Positions 17,896 through 26,612 of a stretch of DNA of 64,000 nucleotides are shown here, one piece after another. Location of the stretch: assembly GCA_964574815.1 (NCBI GenBank), contig CAZNPL010000028.1:32010-96009 (forward strand), in the 5' to 3' direction. Every line of letters begins with the position of its first letter. Positions within the stretch are counted from its first letter, which is position 1. A program made the translations under genes and the position numbers. The notes below the pieces were generated by a model, which saw only the letters and a list, made by a program, of their open reading frames with translations, did no database searches and was not told where the DNA came from. The DNA is from CAZNPL01 sp964574815. Its GTDB lineage: Bacteria > Planctomycetota > Phycisphaerae > UBA1845.

Positions 17896-20800
17896 ATGAG
17901 CGAGCTTAATGAAGTGGGTTGGTGGCGCTGCAGGTCGTGCTTGTCGGCGCTGTTGTTGTTTGCGGTTGTGTTGGGGTTGGCGCCCGAGGCCTCGGCGACA
18001 TCGGTGGCCTGGACTGCCCCCAACGCACATGTCACGGTCGGGAACGCGCCTGAATACGAGAACCCGCTCAGCGGGAATGAGTACGTCGAGGGCTTCCACG
18101 TCATCGAGTGGCGCGATGCGGATTATCTCGGACCGGGGAGTTATGACGACTGGGTCAACAGCGGAAGCGGGACGCCTGACGGCAACGCGGCTGAGGTCTG
18201 GCTTCGCAATGCAGGAATGGCCCTCTCGACCACGACGACCATTCAGGGCGAGATCATCGGCGTGCACTTGTCGGCCGACCAGGGCGACGGGATCGCGGAC
18301 GTGCTCGTCGATGGTTTCCTCGTGGCGCAGCTTGATATGGGTGTAGGTCCCGTCTACGGCGCCTTCATCCTGGTCGAGAATCTGCCCAACGGGCTTCACA
18401 CGGTCGAAGTGATCGACCAGGGGCAGGGACAGACCGGTGACGATGTCGCGATCAAGGGTGCCTCGGTCCTGGAGGCCAAGTGGCACCAGCCGCCGGATCC
18501 GACGAGCGTGGAGAATGTGTTCTGGGGGTGGGATGAGTACTCGGTGTGGGATCAGGAGACCGAAGGGCCATCGCAAGTGGTGGCGGACGACTGGGTCTGC
18601 GAGAATCCTGATCCCATCACCGACATTCATTGGTGGGGGTCGTACATCGGTCTGGTCGGAGGCGACCTGACCGGCGTGCAACGCCCGGATCACTTCCACA
18701 TCACCATCTGGACGGATGTGCCAGATCCGGATCCCCTCGACCCGGCGACCTTCAGCCATCCGGGCACGGTGGTCTGGGAGATCATCCGCCCGATCGACAC
18801 CATCACCGAGAACTTTGTCGGCTGGGACTTCGATCCGCGGACGCAGGAGTACGAGGCCACGTTCAAGTACGACCTCATACTCGATCCGTCGGAGTACTTT
18901 TACCAGGAAGCCGGTGGGAACATCTACTGGATCAGCATCGCGGCCTGTTACGAGCCGACCCCGATCCAGGAGATACCCAATCCGTGGGGCTGGAAGACGC
19001 GTCCTCGCGATCCCCAGTCGCTTGCTCCGGATGCTGCGGTCCGTGTTTTCCAGCCCTGGTGGCCCGTCTTGGGCAGCACGTGGCAGAACGGCGAGCCGAT
19101 CAAGTGGCCGGAAACGGTCGACCACCCCTTCGGGTATTGGGATATGGCGTTCGAGCTGACGGCCCGGTCGCTACAGCCCACGTTCAAGTGGGATCAGATG
19201 CCTGATCTGCTCGAAACCGGCATTGACGTCAACGCCACGGAGCCGTTCCTTCTGGCCAACGATTTCCCGTGCACGGTGACCGGTCCGCTGACGGACATCT
19301 GGGTGTACGGCTCCTGGCTGAACGATATCCTGCCCTTTGGTGATCCGAACAACGTGGCGTTTACGCTCAGCCTGCACGCCGACATCCCGGTCGGCCCGGG
19401 CGGCTACAGCATACCGGGGGACCTGCTCTGGATACGCGACTTCTTCCCGGGCGACTTCACGGTTGATCCATTCGCCACGGGGCTGCAGGAGGGCTGGATG
19501 GATCCGCCCGACATGTGGTTCTTTCCCGCCGACAGCGTCTGCTGGCTGTACCACTTCCCCATCCCAGACGGTGAGTTCTGGCAGATGGGCACTGCGACCG
19601 AGCCGGTCATCTACTGGCTCGACGTGAAGGCCTTTCCGCAGGATCCCGCCGCTTTGTTTGGCTGGAAGACTACACAGCCTCTTGACGTGTGGAACGACGA
19701 CTCAGTCTGGAACATGGGGCCGGATCCGCCCGTCGACCCATGGCAGGAGCTTTTCTACCCGCCGGGCCACCCGTTCGCTGGGGTGTCGCTCGATCTGGCA
19801 TTTGCGATCGACGGCTTGGGATTCGGGGACGTTTACGTGAAGTGGTCGCAGCCGCCCGAGCCGTATTCCCCCGACGACGGGTACAACGGCTGGAACGAGA
19901 TGTCCTGGTACGAGGGCCCGCAGATTGCGGCCGACGACTGGGTCTGCGACTCCCCGAACCCCGTGACGGACGTGCACTGGTGGGGTTCGTTCATCGGCTG
20001 GCCGCATCGAGATCCGCCGGCCTCAGACCTGCCGCAGGCGTTCCACATCGGGATCTGGACGGACGTGCCGCCTGGCGTTGATCCGTTCAGTCACCCGGGT
20101 CAGATGCTGTGGGAGTACGTTTGCACGGATTACACGTGGGAGTTCGTCGGCTGGGATTGGGATCCGCGTGATTCGCTGGCCCATCCCGAGGCCTGCTACT
20201 ACTTCGAATGCGACATCCCGCAAAGCGAGTGGTTCGTCCAGGAGGAGGGTTGCAACATTTACTGGACGAGCATCTCCGCCGTCTACCCGCTGGTCGAGAT
20301 CAACTGGCCTTGGGGCTGGAAGACGCGGCCGCGGGATCCGGATTCGTTCGCTCCGGATGACGCCGTGCGGATCTTCGACCCGACGGCGCCCGTGCCGGGC
20401 ATGATGTGGTTCAACGGCATGCCGATCTTCTGGCCGACCGAGCAGGATTCGTGGGACCTGGCGTTTATCATGACGACCGGGCCGGTTGAAGAGCCGGAGG
20501 CGTGTTGTCTGCCCGACGGTTCATGCATCATGGCGTTGCCGTCTGCGTGCCCGGGGACTCCGCAGGGTCCGGGCACTTTTTGCTTTTTGCCGGAGGCCTG
20601 CTGCCTGCCTGACGGTACGTGTGTCGACGTCGACCCGCTCTGTTGCGACGACCTGGGTGGAATTGCGCAAGGTCCGGGAACGGTTTGCCAAGTGGAGGCG
20701 TGCTGCCTGCCGCCCGGATCGCCGCTCGGATTCCTCGAGTGCCTCGACACCGATCCGGCATGCTGCATCAACGTGGGCGGCACGCCGCAGGGCGCTGCGT

Positions 20801-21798
20801 CGGCCTGCACCGGCCTGGACGGCGACGGCGACGGGCGGGACGATCTGTGCGACACGGGAATCCCGTGCACTCCGCCGTGTGATCCCGTCTGCAACGACGG
20901 TGATGTCTGCACATGCGATCTGTGCCCGTCCGCCACGCTGACGTGTTCGAACACACCAAAGGCGTATGGAGACGCCGACTGCAACGGCGTGCTCAACCTG
21001 TTCGACATCTTCTGCGTGCTTGATGCGATAGGCGGCGTCTTCAACTGCTGCTTCTCGAACATGGATCTCGATCCATGCGGCGGCAACGGCGTGCTCAACC
21101 TGTTCGACATCTTTGCCATCCTTGACGCCATCGGTGGCATCGACCCGTGCTGCTCGCCCGGCGCGTGCTGCATGCCGGATAGCACCTGCGTAGATGTTGC
21201 CCAGGGGCGGGATTGCATCGGGCTTGGCGGCGTTTTCATGGGCAAAGGTACGAGCTGTGCAACGACGACGTGCCCGGCACCGCCTCCGCCGTCTGCGGCG
21301 CGGTCCGGGGATCGCGAGATCGGGCGTTCAATCGAGCGCAGCTCAGCGCCAGTTCAGATCAAGATCGTCCCCTCCAGCCCGTCGGCCCAACCGGGCGGCG
21401 TTGTCGAGTTCGAGGTCTTCGCGACCGGTGCAACCGCCGTGCGAGGCTATGACTTCCGGGCCGTCGTCAGCGGACTGCGGAGCGGTTCGGTCGAGTTGCT
21501 GGCGTCGATTGCAGATAGGCGTGACAACGTGCTGAACGGTGTCGACAGCCTCTGGACGGTGAACGAGGACGACGATCGCATCGTTGCCTTCGCGACCGCT
21601 GAAGCCGGCACCGCAGACCGGACGGTCTATCTGGGCACCTTTACGGCCCTTGTCTCAGACGATGCGGCCGGAACGCTCCGGATCGACCTGGCCACCGGCC
21701 GGGAGTGTTTGGTTGTGGGCGATGCCGACGGAAAGGCGTACGCCGTCGACGTCACGCCGGGCACCGTCCGGATTAGCGTTCCGGACACGGAGCGGTAA
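17896..21798 (+). CDS. Large secreted dockerin protein with triplicated ADDWVC domain
   Basis: 1,300 aa. A signal peptide ends at about residue 35 (APEASA). Residues 35-195 form a beta-rich N-terminal domain. Three copies of a domain of about 220 residues then start near residues 197, 430 and 648; copies one and three share ADDWVCENPDPITDIHWWGS-type cores, and the middle copy is diverged (ANDFPCTVTGPLTDIWVYGS). Three ACCLPDG Cys-rich repeats and a dockerin pair (DADCNGVLNLFDIF, GGNGVLNLFDIF) follow near 1020-1085, then one more GACC repeat and a cohesin-like C-terminal domain with VRGYDFRAVV. The Cys-rich/dockerin part is close to that of the gene at 12338 at the DNA level. ATG 17896 starts the signal peptide; the upstream open frame has none. 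No catalytic domain is visible. Confidence 0.83.
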   Translation: MSELNEVGWWRCRSCLSALLLFAVVLGLAPEASATSVAWTAPNAHVTVGNAPEYENPLSGNEYVEGFHVIEWRDADYLGPGSYDDWVNSGSGTPDGNAAEVWLRNAGMALSTTTTIQGEIIGVHLSADQGDGIADVLVDGFLVAQLDMGVGPVYGAFILVENLPNGLHTVEVIDQGQGQTGDDVAIKGASVLEAKWHQPPDPTSVENVFWGWDEYSVWDQETEGPSQVVADDWVCENPDPITDIHWWGSYIGLVGGDLTGVQRPDHFHITIWTDVPDPDPLDPATFSHPGTVVWEIIRPIDTITENFVGWDFDPRTQEYEATFKYDLILDPSEYFYQEAGGNIYWISIAACYEPTPIQEIPNPWGWKTRPRDPQSLAPDAAVRVFQPWWPVLGSTWQNGEPIKWPETVDHPFGYWDMAFELTARSLQPTFKWDQMPDLLETGIDVNATEPFLLANDFPCTVTGPLTDIWVYGSWLNDILPFGDPNNVAFTLSLHADIPVGPGGYSIPGDLLWIRDFFPGDFTVDPFATGLQEGWMDPPDMWFFPADSVCWLYHFPIPDGEFWQMGTATEPVIYWLDVKAFPQDPAALFGWKTTQPLDVWNDDSVWNMGPDPPVDPWQELFYPPGHPFAGVSLDLAFAIDGLGFGDVYVKWSQPPEPYSPDDGYNGWNEMSWYEGPQIAADDWVCDSPNPVTDVHWWGSFIGWPHRDPPASDLPQAFHIGIWTDVPPGVDPFSHPGQMLWEYVCTDYTWEFVGWDWDPRDSLAHPEACYYFECDIPQSEWFVQEEGCNIYWTSISAVYPLVEINWPWGWKTRPRDPDSFAPDDAVRIFDPTAPVPGMMWFNGMPIFWPTEQDSWDLAFIMTTGPVEEPEACCLPDGSCIMALPSACPGTPQGPGTFCFLPEACCLPDGTCVDVDPLCCDDLGGIAQGPGTVCQVEACCLPPGSPLGFLECLDTDPACCINVGGTPQGAASACTGLDGDGDGRDDLCDTGIPCTPPCDPVCNDGDVCTCDLCPSATLTCSNTPKAYGDADCNGVLNLFDIFCVLDAIGGVFNCCFSNMDLDPCGGNGVLNLFDIFAILDAIGGIDPCCSPGACCMPDSTCVDVAQGRDCIGLGGVFMGKGTSCATTTCPAPPPPSAARSGDREIGRSIERSSAPVQIKIVPSSPSAQPGGVVEFEVFATGATAVRGYDFRAVVSGLRSGSVELLASIADRRDNVLNGVDSLWTVNEDDDRIVAFATAEAGTADRTVYLGTFTALVSDDAAGTLRIDLATGRECLVVGDADGKAYAVDVTPGTVRISVPDTER
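18484..20480 (+). repeat. Three-copy protein domain repeat (about 220 aa each)
   Basis: In-gene repeats begin near 18484, 19183 and 19840. Copies one and three share W-x-QPP...W...S-x-W......AADDWVC..P.P.TD.HWWGS, then FHIGIWTDVP and WGWKTRPRDP. The middle copy keeps the layout with substitutions, including loss of the tryptophan pair. This is an ancient triplication within the gene. Confidence 0.75.
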
Positions 21799-21834
21799 AA
21801 CCCTGACATAGGGCGGTCGTTAAATCGTCTCTCC

Positions 21835-21862
21835 GACGGGGTGGGCTCTTGCCCGCCCCGTC
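21835..21862 (+). terminator. Hairpin terminator after the 17896 gene
   Basis: A 12-bp stem GACGGGGTGGGC / GCCCGCCCCGTC with one G-T pair has the same TCTT loop as the terminator at 16764. The following bases are not T-rich, so it may rely on Rho or act mainly as a 3' end stabiliser. Confidence 0.6.
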
Positions 21863-21992
21863 TCTGCATGTCTGCCGCCTCAGTCGCAACATTCGGGCCG
21901 CCGCCGAGCGCCACGCCCCAGCGCCTGCGTGGGCAGAGGCGTCGGCCACCAAAGGCTGAAGCCTCAATTGCAGAGGGTCGCCGCGGATCAGG

Positions 21993-22020
21993 TTGAGTGG
22001 GTACGTCGGCGTTGTATAAT
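21993..22020 (+). promoter_or_regulatory. Sigma-70 promoter of the 22093-23724 operon
   Basis: TTGAGT (21993-21998), 16-base spacer, perfect TATAAT (22015-22020). The predicted start near 22027 leaves a leader of about 65 bases before ATG 22093. Upstream in-frame ATGs at 22036 and 22042 would be almost at the transcript end. Confidence 0.65.
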
Positions 22021-22092
22021 CCTTATTGTCGGCAGATGCCCATGAGGCGATTGACGGCCGTCCGGCGGGCGCCGGATAGCGCAACAATACGC

Positions 22093-22518
22093 ATGCATTC
22101 CGATCGGAATCCAAACACTGTCGTGCATCGCCCGTCCCGGGCGGTGTGGTGGGTTATTGCGATCAGCCTGGCCGTCATCGCTGTCTGCATGGTGACGCGG
22201 TCCGGCGATCCGATGCTGCCGTCTGCGTTGGCCCAGGCGACCCGGCAGGCGGGCGCCAGAGGTGTGTTCGCCTTCAGCGGGCAGCTTTCGGACAACTCGT
22301 ATGGGCTGTTCATGGTGGACGTGGACGCCGGCACCATGTGGTGTTACGAGTACATCCAAGGAAAGAAAAAGTTCCGACTGGCCGGAGCGCGCAGTTGGGT
22401 GTTCGACCGCTACCTTGAGAATCAGGACTTCGAAGGCCCCACACCGAGCGAGGTCGAAAAGATGGTCGATCAGCAACGCGAGACCCGCCTCCGCCAGCGC
22501 GGATTGTCCCAACCGTAG
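22093..22518 (+). CDS. Small single-pass membrane protein, 141 aa, unknown function
   Basis: I do not recognise this family. After about 17 polar residues there is one hydrophobic segment (VWWVIAISLAVIAVCMV), then an Ala-rich linker and a C-terminal domain of about 100 residues with GVFAFSGQLS, GLFMVDVDAGTMWCYEY and a helical tail (TPSEVEKMVDQQRETRLRQR). The pattern suggests a single-pass protein with the C-terminal domain outside the cytoplasm. The start codon is uncertain: ATG 22093 fits the promoter, while earlier ATGs lie at 22036 and 22042. Its stop codon overlaps the ribosome site of the next gene, so the two are translated from one message and may act together. Confidence 0.6.
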   Translation: MHSDRNPNTVVHRPSRAVWWVIAISLAVIAVCMVTRSGDPMLPSALAQATRQAGARGVFAFSGQLSDNSYGLFMVDVDAGTMWCYEYIQGKKKFRLAGARSWVFDRYLENQDFEGPTPSEVEKMVDQQRETRLRQRGLSQP

Positions 22519-22527
22519 GAGCAACCA

Positions 22528-23724
22528 ATGGCCAAGATGTTCTACAACCTCGAAGAAGCAATGGCCAAGCTCGGCTGCGACGAGCCGACGTTGAAGGAGG
22601 CTGTTCGCCGAGGCGATCTGAGGGAGTTTCGCGACGGCAATACCTCCAACTACAAGGTCGAGGAAATCGACAAGCTGGCTGCCTCGGGGGAGCTTTCCGG
22701 GGGCAAGTCCGCGGCTCCGTCTGTCGAGCCGGAAAAGAAGCCGGAAAGCCGGGCGAAGGCCGAGAGCGGCGTCAAAGCCGAGCCTGAGAAGAAGGAGGAA
22801 GAGCCCGAGATCGATCTGTCCGGCAGCCTCGGTGAGATCAGCCTCTCCGATTCAGACAACCCGATCCCCGATCTGAGCGCGACCGGTTCCATCGGTCTCG
22901 GCGATACCGGCGGGATCAATCTCGCCGACGAGGATATCAGCGGCTCCGGTTCCACGGCCGGCGCCGAGGGCGGCAAGGCCTTGAGCGGTTCCGACCTGCT
23001 GGACGCCTCGTCGATCGACCTCGCCGCCACCGGCGACGAGGATATGATCAGCTTCGAGGATGAGGGGCCCGATCAAACCGCAACCGGCAAGGAAAAGGAC
23101 GACACGGTGGTCAGCTCGGTCGGTGTGAGTGTCTTCGATGAGGAAGATCTCGATGAGGACGCAGACCCGGCGGCCAAGACGGCCATGAGCGCAACGTCCG
23201 GCGGGACGGGGCTCGAGGGCGTGGGTAGCGGGTCAGGGCTGCTGGATTTGACCCGGGAGAAGGACGACACCTCGCTGGGCGCCGAATTGCTGGACGAGAT
23301 TTACCCGGGCGACGAATCCGGGACCGGCACGGTCGAGATGGGCGAGTCGACCCGGGCCGGGCTGGAGGAGGCCGCTCCGCCCAAAGCGCCCGACGCCGAC
23401 ACTGACGAACAGGAGGCCGTCGCGTTGGAGGAGGCGGAGCCGGAAGCAGAGGCAGAGGAGAAGAGCAAGGCACCGGCCGCCGCCGCAGTTGCCGCCCCCA
23501 GGGGCGATCTGTTCGCCGCCGGCGCTTCCGGCCTCGTCGCGGTGGCCATCCTTGTCATGTGCTTCTCCGGCCTGGCGATCGCATCGATGATTCGCGGCGT
23601 CTGGCCCTCGATTCTTGATTTCGTCTATGGTAAGCTCTGGATGTTCGGCGTTGGCGCGGTGGTTGTCGCCGGCGCGGCCATGGGGCTTGGCGTCTTTCTC
23701 GGAAGGCGATCCCAGTCATCGTGA
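22528..23724 (+). CDS. HTH protein with acidic linker and two C-terminal TM helices
   Basis: 398 aa. Residues 1-50 resemble an excisionase/MerR-type helix-turn-helix (YNLEEAMAKLGCDEPTLKEAV, then a short wing and a YKVEEIDKLA helix). Residues 55-325 are low-complexity, rich in Glu, Asp, Ser, Gly and Ala, and probably disordered; DLSGSLGEISLSDSDNP-like blocks recur. Two hydrophobic helices at about 332-355 and 370-392 end the protein, followed by a basic tail (GRRSQSS). This layout puts a DNA-binding-like domain on a long tether to the membrane. A role in membrane-tethered regulation or chromosome/protein positioning is inference only. AGGAG at 22517-22521 overlaps the stop of the preceding gene, indicating translational coupling. 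Confidence 0.72.
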   Translation: MAKMFYNLEEAMAKLGCDEPTLKEAVRRGDLREFRDGNTSNYKVEEIDKLAASGELSGGKSAAPSVEPEKKPESRAKAESGVKAEPEKKEEEPEIDLSGSLGEISLSDSDNPIPDLSATGSIGLGDTGGINLADEDISGSGSTAGAEGGKALSGSDLLDASSIDLAATGDEDMISFEDEGPDQTATGKEKDDTVVSSVGVSVFDEEDLDEDADPAAKTAMSATSGGTGLEGVGSGSGLLDLTREKDDTSLGAELLDEIYPGDESGTGTVEMGESTRAGLEEAAPPKAPDADTDEQEAVALEEAEPEAEAEEKSKAPAAAAVAAPRGDLFAAGASGLVAVAILVMCFSGLAIASMIRGVWPSILDFVYGKLWMFGVGAVVVAGAAMGLGVFLGRRSQSS

Positions 23725-23970
23725 CTGCAATACCGGCGCGCTCTGATCCGAGCCGCGATCCCGGCGCATCTGGAGAGCGGGCGCGTCCGAACGTGCCGTT
23801 GCCCTCAAGCCATGCGTTCACGTGTGCCACTGCTCTCGAGCGGTGGACCGATGCGGCGAAGACAACCACCGGCGTAGCCTGAGAGCGTTGGCACGTGGCA
23901 ACGACGGTTCTTGGCGCTCCGACGTTGCCAGGACATCCCTGGAGTCGGTCATTAGTCAAGAAGGAGGGTC

Positions 23971-24843
23971 ATGATGGCTTCACGCCGCTGGTCCGTTGCT
24001 GGTGTGTTCTGTTTCGTTTCCGTGATGCTGTCCGGCTGCGCCTCCCTGGAAGAGCTGCGCCAGGCGCAAATGGACAACCGGAACCTGTCGGCCGAGAAGG
24101 CTCAACTCGAGCAGGAACTCTACGATCTTCGGACGGCCAATCGAAATCTGCGCAGCCGAACGAACTCACTCGAGGATCAGGTCGCCGCCAAAGAGCAATT
24201 GGTCCGCAATCTTCAGAGCGAGAACGACACGCTCGAGGAGAGTTTCCGGCAGGCCCAGTCGCTGGCCGAGAAGATCGCCGATCGCCCCCTCGATGATCCG
24301 CTCTTGATCGCTCGAGCCCTTCCCGGCGAGCTGGACTCGGCCTTGCAGCAGTTGGCCGCCCAGTTTCCGCAATCCGTCAGCTACGATCCGCAAAACGGCG
24401 CAGTGAAATGGACTTCCGATCTGCTCTTCGCAACCGGAAGCGATGTTGTGAAGGATACGGCGAAGGACTCGTTGCGCCAGTTCAGCGAGATCATGAAATC
24501 GCCGGCGGGTCAGGGTTTCGACGTTCTGGTGGCCGGGCACACCGACAATGTCCGCATCGCCAAACCCGCCACGCGTGAGAAGCATCCGACGAACTGGCAC
24601 CTTTCGGTCCACCGGGCGATCTCGGTGGGCAACGTGCTTCGCGGGGACGGCGTCGCCCCCACGCGGATCGCGGTCATGGGATTCGGTGAATACCGACCGA
24701 TCGCCCCGAACGACAGCGCCGCCGACCGGGCCCGCAACCGGCGGGTGGAGATTTTCATCGTGCCTTCGGGGGCGTTCAGCGCCGGGGCACAGACCTCGGC
24801 GCTGTCCTTCACGGGGCAAACGCCGGCGGACCCGACGAAATAA
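23971..24843 (+). CDS. OmpA-family peptidoglycan-binding lipoprotein, 290 aa
   Basis: A strong AAGGAGG site at 23961-23967 precedes ATG 23971 (ATG 23974 follows directly). The lipoprotein signal ends VMLSGC, with Cys at 23 as the lipidated residue. Residues 25-115 are a coiled coil with heptad Leu/Asn repeats (LEQELYDLRTANRNLRSRTN). Residues about 150-270 are an OmpA C-terminal domain: DLLFATGSDVV, VAGHTDN, a NWHLSVHRA helix, GFGEYRP, and DRARNRRVEI, which carries the Asp and Arg that contact diaminopimelate in this family. It likely links an outer or cytoplasmic membrane to the cell wall. This implies peptidoglycan, which is consistent with other Planctomycetota. A perfect hairpin follows the stop. 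Confidence 0.9.
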   Translation: MMASRRWSVAGVFCFVSVMLSGCASLEELRQAQMDNRNLSAEKAQLEQELYDLRTANRNLRSRTNSLEDQVAAKEQLVRNLQSENDTLEESFRQAQSLAEKIADRPLDDPLLIARALPGELDSALQQLAAQFPQSVSYDPQNGAVKWTSDLLFATGSDVVKDTAKDSLRQFSEIMKSPAGQGFDVLVAGHTDNVRIAKPATREKHPTNWHLSVHRAISVGNVLRGDGVAPTRIAVMGFGEYRPIAPNDSAADRARNRRVEIFIVPSGAFSAGAQTSALSFTGQTPADPTK

Positions 24844-24859
24844 CTCGCGCCGCCGCACG

Positions 24860-24900
24860 GGCAACGGGGGTCTTACCCAGCGGGTAAGACCCCCGTTGCC
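24860..24900. terminator. Perfect 19-bp palindrome after the OmpA gene
   Basis: The arms at 24860-24878 and 24882-24900 are perfectly complementary over 19 bp with a 3-base AGC loop. It begins 17 bases after the stop codon. No T-tract follows on the plus strand. It can serve as a strong transcript end, but its length and the related copy at 24936-24966 also suit a mobile or REP-like repeat. Confidence 0.65.
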
Positions 24901-24966
24901 GATGGCACCCGTTACGGAACATCAAGCACGTACGTGGGTGAGACTTCTGTTTGCCCATGGCACCTG
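24882..24966. repeat. Imperfect direct repeat of about 30 bases
   Basis: The right arm of the palindrome and its flank (24882-24911) recurs at 24936-24966 with the shared frame GGGT(A/G)AGAC...GTTTGCC-like...ATGGCACC(C/T)G. The spacer of about 24 bases has no other signal. This suggests a degenerate dispersed element rather than a regulatory site. Confidence 0.45.
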
Positions 24967-25098
24967 ATTGACGTGCTCGACGGTTGCAGCGATCCAGGTC
25001 GGTTCGTTTGGTGCGCCGCCAGCGCCCATTGCATAGCCTGGCCGGCCGCTTTATGCTGCTGCCTGTCTGAGAGTCAGTGCCGATGCGGGGAACGCTTC

Positions 25099-25509
25099 AT
25101 GCCATCGAATGACGCATCAAGGAACAGTCTCGGCAAGGTGCTGATCGTGGACGACAATCAGCAGAACCTGGAACTGCTGGAGGTCTACCTGGAAAGCATG
25201 CCGGAAGTGACGGTGCAGACCGCCGCCGACGGCGTCGAGGCCATGGGCATCCTGGCCAAGGATCCTCCCGATCTCGTTCTGCTGGACATCATGATGCCGC
25301 GCATGAGCGGATTCGAAGTCTGCCGCCAGATCAAGAGCAATCCGAAGACCCGCGACATCCTGGTGGTCATGGTGACCGCGTTGAATGAGACCGGCGACAT
25401 CGAGCGGGCCACCGAATGCGGCGCCGACGACTACCTCAGCAAGCCGATCGATCGAAAGGCGTTGATCAATCTCGTCAAGACGCTCCTTTCCGGTCGGCCG
25501 GCAAGTTGA
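25099..25509 (+). CDS. Single-domain response regulator (CheY-like), 136 aa
   Basis: A complete receiver domain fills the protein: acidic pair D18-D19 (VLIVDDN), phosphoacceptor D63 (LVLLDIMMP), T93 (VVMVTAL) and K115 (YLSKPID). There is no output domain, so it signals by protein contact. No histidine kinase is in the window. The frame is open back to 24934, but ATG 25099 with GGGGA upstream gives a normal receiver N-terminus. It converges on the DNA methylase gene with a 35-base gap. Confidence 0.92.
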   Translation: MPSNDASRNSLGKVLIVDDNQQNLELLEVYLESMPEVTVQTAADGVEAMGILAKDPPDLVLLDIMMPRMSGFEVCRQIKSNPKTRDILVVMVTALNETGDIERATECGADDYLSKPIDRKALINLVKTLLSGRPAS

Positions 25510-25544
25510 CCGCCCGACGCCTCTCGGACACGTCGTCGACCGGA

Positions 25545-26612
25545 TCAGCCTGCGATCAGGAGCATCTCCCTGGATTCCCGATTCGTCGAGAGGGCGTACT
25601 GATACCGGCGATATTGAATCACACGGACTTTCCCTTTGTAGCGTTGCAGCCACGCGGCCAGTTGGTCGATCGACGGGGTGCCGTCACTTCGATAGGAGAC
25701 GACCAGAATCGAGTCGGCGAATCGGGCGAAGAGCCGATCGTAGAGGTCGGCGAGTTGTGAGGGCGAGGTCCACGGATCATTGATCGGCCGGAGTCGGCGG
25801 TGCTTCGATTCGGTGTCGATCATGCTCGCCCAGCGGCGATATCGCACCAGTCCCTCGAGGAAGTGATAGAAGTTGCGATAAGGGACCGCCACGCCGCGGC
25901 GATTCAGATAGGGTGTGTCGATGTAGACCAGATCGTAATTTCCTTCGACGGCGAGGGCGTCGCGATTGATCGCGCGGCAAGGACGGCCCGTCGCGAAAAC
26001 GGCCCGATTCGCTTCCTCGGCGAACCGCCGGAAGTGATCCTCGAAGGGACGTTCCCAGGTCGTTTTGTTTCCGAAGGAGCGCGGGACTTCGGCGTGCCGC
26101 ATGTACAGGTTACGCCGGTGGAACAGGTTGTACGGCCGCTTGGCCAGCGCCGATTGAAAGAGGGCGTAATAGGCCATCGCGCGGGCGTGGCGGTTTCGCA
26201 TTCGCCGAACATTCTGCGTCACCACGTCGAGCCAGCGGTTCTCACTATCGGTAAAGTAAATCCCGCCGAAGCAGCGCTCGATGACGTCGTCGTAAGTGTG
26301 ACCCGGCTCCGGTTGCAGCAGGGGATCGATGCACTGCTCGGATAGGTGTGTGTGGTCATTCTCGATCAGCGCCATGCCGATCCAGTAGTTGAATCGGAGC
26401 AGATCGTTGTACGTGACGGTCTTGCCGGTTCGTTTGAATTCGTAGGCCACCGACCCGGTGCCGCCGAACGCGTCCAGGACGGAGTCGAATTCGAGTTCGG
26501 CGGTCTGAGAGACGATCCAGCCGGCCAGTTTTCGCTTGCTGCCCTGGAAGCGGGTCCGCGGCATGCGCGGCTCGCAAGCGGCAGGCGGCACAGGTGCTCG
26601 CTTCTGTCCCAT
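25545..26612 (-). CDS. D12-class N6-adenine DNA methyltransferase, 355 aa
   Basis: RFQGSKRKLAGWI at about 21-33 matches motif X, DAFGGTGSVAYEF at about 47-59 is the SAM-binding motif I, and YIDTPY near 230 is motif IV, the catalytic D/N-P-P-Y box with Thr in place of the first Pro. DTPY occurs in some D12/Dam-like members and is compatible with adenine methylation. The order of motifs (X, I, target recognition, IV) is alpha-class. No restriction endonuclease lies next to it, so it looks like a solitary enzyme that could mark DNA for regulation or repair, or protect against restriction. The ATG at 26612 has GGAGGG about 11 bases upstream; ATG 26564 is an alternative. Confidence 0.85.
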   Translation of the reverse strand: MGQKRAPVPPAACEPRMPRTRFQGSKRKLAGWIVSQTAELEFDSVLDAFGGTGSVAYEFKRTGKTVTYNDLLRFNYWIGMALIENDHTHLSEQCIDPLLQPEPGHTYDDVIERCFGGIYFTDSENRWLDVVTQNVRRMRNRHARAMAYYALFQSALAKRPYNLFHRRNLYMRHAEVPRSFGNKTTWERPFEDHFRRFAEEANRAVFATGRPCRAINRDALAVEGNYDLVYIDTPYLNRRGVAVPYRNFYHFLEGLVRYRRWASMIDTESKHRRLRPINDPWTSPSQLADLYDRLFARFADSILVVSYRSDGTPSIDQLAAWLQRYKGKVRVIQYRRYQYALSTNRESREMLLIAG

